Source: an uncultured Oscillospiraceae bacterium (GTDB lineage Bacteria; Bacillota; Clostridia; Oscillospirales; Oscillospiraceae). From it: 17,373 nucleotides of DNA. The notes under the pieces are model-generated. The model was given only the letters and a program-made list of their open reading frames with translations. It did no database searches and was not told the origin of the DNA. The position numbers and the translations under genes were made by a program. The stretch covers positions 1-17,373 of the forward strand of contig CAKUBI010000033.1 in the NCBI GenBank assembly GCA_934636865.1, in the 5' to 3' direction. Positions 15,081 to 17,373 of this stretch are shown piece by piece (within the stretch, counting starts at the first letter, position 1; every line of letters starts with the position of its first letter).

Positions 15081-15107
15081 GTGTTTGCGGCGCAGACAAG
15101 GTATACT
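15079..15107 (+). promoter_or_regulatory. promoter of the 597-residue membrane protein gene
   Basis: TTGTGT (15079-15084) and TATACT (15102-15107) are 17 bases apart. The -35 box lies in the T-run of the preceding terminator. Confidence 0.6.
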
Positions 15108-15154
15108 ATAAATAATCACCGTGCCATCCCATGATGCCGAAAGGAAACAGCTCT

Positions 15155-16948
15155 ATGAACATCAAATTTTCCGGTTCCGACTCCGGCGGCTTCCAATTTG
15201 ACCAGAACGCCAAACCCAAAAAGGAAGCAAAGCCCCGCAAGTCCGGCGGACGAAAGGGCGGCAGCATCGCCGTCAACGTGCTCGTCACGCTGCTTGTCGG
15301 CGCGGGCTACTTTTACCTGCGCCTGCCCGCCATCAACCTGCACGACGAGGGCTTTTACGTCTTTGCGCTGCTGCTGTGCGCCGCGTACTGCGTGACCGCG
15401 CTCTTCACCTCCGGCTTTCAGAGCACGGGTGCGAAGGACTATTTCTCGTTTGCCAAAAAGCAGTGCGCCGTGCCGTTTTTTTCCGCGGTCCTGCTCGTCG
15501 CCGTCGCGCTCGTCGGCGCGCTGACCTCGTGGGTCGTGCTGCGGGCGAAGGACTATCAGGCCCTGCTGCCCATTGAGAGCGGCAGCTTCACCGACGAGAT
15601 CGCCGAGGTCTCCTACGACCGCATCCCGATGCTTGACCGCAACAGCGCCGAAAAGCTCGGCGACCGCAAGCTCGGCGAGCTGGCCGACATGGTCTCGCAG
15701 TTCGAGGTCGCCGGGGACTACACGCAGATCAACTACCACGGCCGCCCCGTGCGCGTCACACCGCTGCGCTACGGCGATCTCTTCAAGTGGATCACCAACC
15801 GCTCGGAGGGTCTGCCCGCCTACCTCATCATCGACATGGTCACGCAGAACGTCGAGGTCGTGCGCCTGAGCGAGGGCATGAAGTACACCACCGCCGAGCA
15901 CTTCTCGCACAACCTCTACCGCCATCTGCGCTTCCGCTACCCGACCTATATGTTCGAGGCCCCCGTCTTTGAGATCGACGAGGACGGCACGCCCTTCTGG
16001 GTCTGCGCCCGGAAGGAAAAGACCATCGGCCTGTTCGGCGGCACGGACAACCGCGGCGCAGTGCTCGTCAACGCCATCACAGGCGAGAGTGAATACTACG
16101 AGGAGCCGCCCGCCTGGGTCGATCACGTCTACTCCGCCGACCTCATCATCGAGCAGTACGACTACTACGGCCAGTACCACAACGGCTTCTGGAATTCCAA
16201 GTTCGGCCAGCGCGACGTGACGGTCACGACCGACGGCTACAACTATCTTGCCGAGGGCGACGACGTTTACCTCTACACGGGCGTGACGAGCGTCGGCGGC
16301 GACGAGAGCAACATCGGCTTCCTTCTCTCCAATCAGCGCACGAAGGAGACGAAGTATTATCCCTGCGCGGGCGCGACGGAATACAGCGCCATGGACAGCG
16401 CCGAGGGTCAGGTGCAGAACCTGCGCTACACGGCGACCTTTCCGCTGCTTTTGAACATCGCCGGTCAGCCGACCTACTTCATGGCGCTCAAGGACGCCAG
16501 CGAGCTCGTCAAGATGTATGCGATGGTCAACGTCAACCAGTACCAGATCGTCGCCACGGGCGCAAGCGTCGCCGACTGCGAGACCAACTACCGCCAGATG
16601 CTGCTTAAAAACAGTCTCATCTCCAGCGATCAGAGCGAGATCGGCGTCGCGCCGGACGCGGAGCTCGAGCAGACCCGCGGCGTGATCGCCGAGATCCGCT
16701 CGGCCGTGATCGAGGGCACCAGCGTCTACTATCTCCGCTTTGAGGGCGAGGATACCTTCAGCGTCTATGTCAGCGCCGCAGCGGTCCCCCTTGCCCCCCT
16801 GCTGAACGTCGGCGACGAGATCGATGTTTACTGGAAAAGCGGGACGCAGTGGATCACCGCCCAGATCATCGACATTGTACGGCCCGCCGGCGCCTCCATG
16901 CAGTCCGCGCCGCCCGCGGATGCATCAGAGACCGACAGCGCCGCGTGA
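15155..16948 (+). CDS. membrane protein of unknown function with three N-terminal helices and a large C-terminal domain
   Basis: 597 residues. The start at ATG 15155 has AAAGGAA (15140-15146) upstream; earlier ATG codons at 15131 and 15134 precede that site. A Lys-rich cytoplasmic head (1-37) leads to helices near 38-56, 67-86 and 107-129. About 465 residues follow, rich in aromatic residues and with no further helix. With an inside N-terminus and three helices this part should lie outside the membrane. It has paired segments such as GAVLVNAITGESEYYE (301-316), which recalls PepSY-like domains of envelope proteins, and a last domain (about 505-575) with the strand pattern of an OB fold ending before a Pro/Ala/Ser-rich tail. 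I do not recognise a family. It is a single-gene unit with its own promoter and terminator. A role in the cell envelope is a guess from topology. Confidence 0.85.
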   Translation: MNIKFSGSDSGGFQFDQNAKPKKEAKPRKSGGRKGGSIAVNVLVTLLVGAGYFYLRLPAINLHDEGFYVFALLLCAAYCVTALFTSGFQSTGAKDYFSFAKKQCAVPFFSAVLLVAVALVGALTSWVVLRAKDYQALLPIESGSFTDEIAEVSYDRIPMLDRNSAEKLGDRKLGELADMVSQFEVAGDYTQINYHGRPVRVTPLRYGDLFKWITNRSEGLPAYLIIDMVTQNVEVVRLSEGMKYTTAEHFSHNLYRHLRFRYPTYMFEAPVFEIDEDGTPFWVCARKEKTIGLFGGTDNRGAVLVNAITGESEYYEEPPAWVDHVYSADLIIEQYDYYGQYHNGFWNSKFGQRDVTVTTDGYNYLAEGDDVYLYTGVTSVGGDESNIGFLLSNQRTKETKYYPCAGATEYSAMDSAEGQVQNLRYTATFPLLLNIAGQPTYFMALKDASELVKMYAMVNVNQYQIVATGASVADCETNYRQMLLKNSLISSDQSEIGVAPDAELEQTRGVIAEIRSAVIEGTSVYYLRFEGEDTFSVYVSAAAVPLAPLLNVGDEIDVYWKSGTQWITAQIIDIVRPAGASMQSAPPADASETDSAA

Positions 16949-17015
16949 AGCATCCATTGAAAAAGGCCGCTGCACGGCGTTTTCCGCAAGGAAAATCGCA
17001 TATATTCGTCTTTTT

Positions 17016-17046
17016 GATGGGGGTCCGCCGCCCCCCATCTCTTTTT
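17016..17046 (+). terminator. terminator after the 597-residue membrane protein gene
   Basis: An 8-bp GC-rich stem (17016-17023 with 17032-17039) is followed by TCTTTTT. The preceding TTTTT makes weaker leftward function possible. From here to about 17225 the DNA is AT-rich, holding only an imperfect palindrome at 17046-17059, a weak AT hairpin at 17142-17162, and no gene that I can support. Confidence 0.8.
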
Positions 17047-17229
17047 GGAATGGATTCCATCAAAATGCAAGATTGTGCGCAGAATTCTGCACATATCGTC
17101 ATCATATGAAAGATAGCTTGCGTCATTTTAATAAGCTTCATCAAAAAAGCGAAACTTTTTTGCGTGTTTTTCTGCTTTTTCACTAAAAAGTCAAGTCAAT
17201 TTTCTTACACAGCGCCAACGCCATTTTGC

Positions 17230-17258
17230 TTGTGAATTTTTTCCTTCGGTGATACACT
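17230..17258 (+). promoter_or_regulatory. promoter of the probable gdhA gene
   Basis: TTGTGA (17230-17235) and TACACT (17253-17258) are 17 bases apart, 67 bases before the start codon. Confidence 0.6.
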
Positions 17259-17267
17259 TATAAGCAA

Positions 17268-17301
17268 GATGGCTGAACCATCAAGCCCTGAATCGTCAGG
17301 G
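17268..17301 (+). promoter_or_regulatory. two tandem hairpins in the gdhA leader
   Basis: GATGG-CTGAA-CCATC (17268-17282) is followed three bases later by CCCTGA-ATCG-TCAGGG (17286-17301). The second stem is perfect and ends nine bases before AGGAGG. They lie within the transcript predicted from the promoter at 17230-17258. They may affect mRNA stability or translation, or serve as protein sites on DNA. Confidence 0.5.
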
Positions 17302-17325
17302 TAATTTTAGAGGAGGCTACTTATC

Positions 17326-17373
17326 ATGAACGCTTACATTGAGAGAGTTCTTGCCGAGACCAAGGCCAAGAAC
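17326..17373 (+). CDS. gdhA: probable NADP-specific glutamate dehydrogenase, N-terminal 16 codons only
   Basis: Only 16 codons fall in the window. The peptide begins MNAYIERVLAETKAKN, which matches the usual first residues of clostridial NADP-dependent glutamate dehydrogenase, the enzyme that makes glutamate from 2-oxoglutarate and ammonium in the cytoplasm. AGGAGG (17311-17316) lies nine bases upstream, and a promoter plus a structured leader precede it, so it is the first gene of its unit. The call rests on a short stretch and on family recall. Confidence 0.7.
   Translation, partial: MNAYIERVLAETKAKN

Noticed and set aside
15116..16180. 354-residue minus-strand open frame opposite the membrane protein gene
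   Set aside because: Low-complexity Val/Asp/Arg/Glu composition typical of antisense shadows, with no supporting start signals.
17046..17059. Palindrome TGGAAT-GG-ATTCCA as an operator
   Set aside because: It is far from any promoter and follows directly on the terminator; chance in AT-rich DNA is likely.
17142..17162. AT hairpin with an 8-bp stem (CAAAAAAG/CTTTTTTG) as a second terminator
   Set aside because: The stem is almost entirely A/T and too weak, and a much better terminator lies at 17016-17046.

Overview
The window looks like a chromosomal segment of a high-G+C, Gram-positive anaerobe of the class Clostridia, most likely an Oscillospiraceae/Ruminococcaceae-type gut bacterium. The evidence is strong AGGAGG ribosome binding sites, TTGACA/TATAAT-type promoters, a LexA box of the CGAAC-N4-GTTCG kind, a YtrA-type GntR/ABC operon, a Bce-type ABC pair, and a closing gene whose first residues match clostridial NADP-glutamate dehydrogenase. 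No rRNA, tRNA or CRISPR array was seen. The taxonomic placement is inference from gene content and base composition.

Left edge (1 to about 715): this part is visibly more AT-rich and appears to be the end of an integrated mobile element. The element boundary falls inside the 3' end of a 23S rRNA uracil-methyltransferase gene (rlmD/rumA type). The gene keeps a full catalytic domain but carries an extra tail of about 95 residues that seems to come from the element. A small gene (DUF6061-like) follows it on the same strand and ends at a strong terminator. An open frame entering from the left edge may be the end of another element gene.

Housekeeping block (720-6730): rlmD and a beta-CASP metallo-beta-lactamase RNA-processing protein lie on the minus strand. 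The secA preprotein translocase gene diverges from them on the plus strand. Divergent promoters sit at 3765-3887, and a very long perfect palindrome follows secA.

Accessory block (6881-9808): a small helical DUF6809-like protein (minus) diverges from a compact operon. That operon holds a 56-residue ribbon-helix-helix protein, the peptidoglycan editing factor pgeF and an orphan family-5 substrate-binding lipoprotein. The three genes are tightly packed, so a cell-wall peptide role for the lipoprotein is plausible. A bidirectional terminator separates this operon from lexA.

Regulatory and transport block (9887-15080): lexA carries its own SOS box. A YtrA-like GntR regulator, an ABC ATPase and an ABC permease form an overlapping operon. 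A second ABC pair of the Bce/FtsX type follows; its permease has lost the large extracellular sensing domain typical of the family, and a 32-residue hydrophobic small protein comes directly after it.

Right edge (15085-17373): a 597-residue membrane protein with three N-terminal helices and a large C-terminal region has its own promoter and terminator. The window ends in the first 16 codons of a probable gdhA, whose leader holds two adjacent hairpins.
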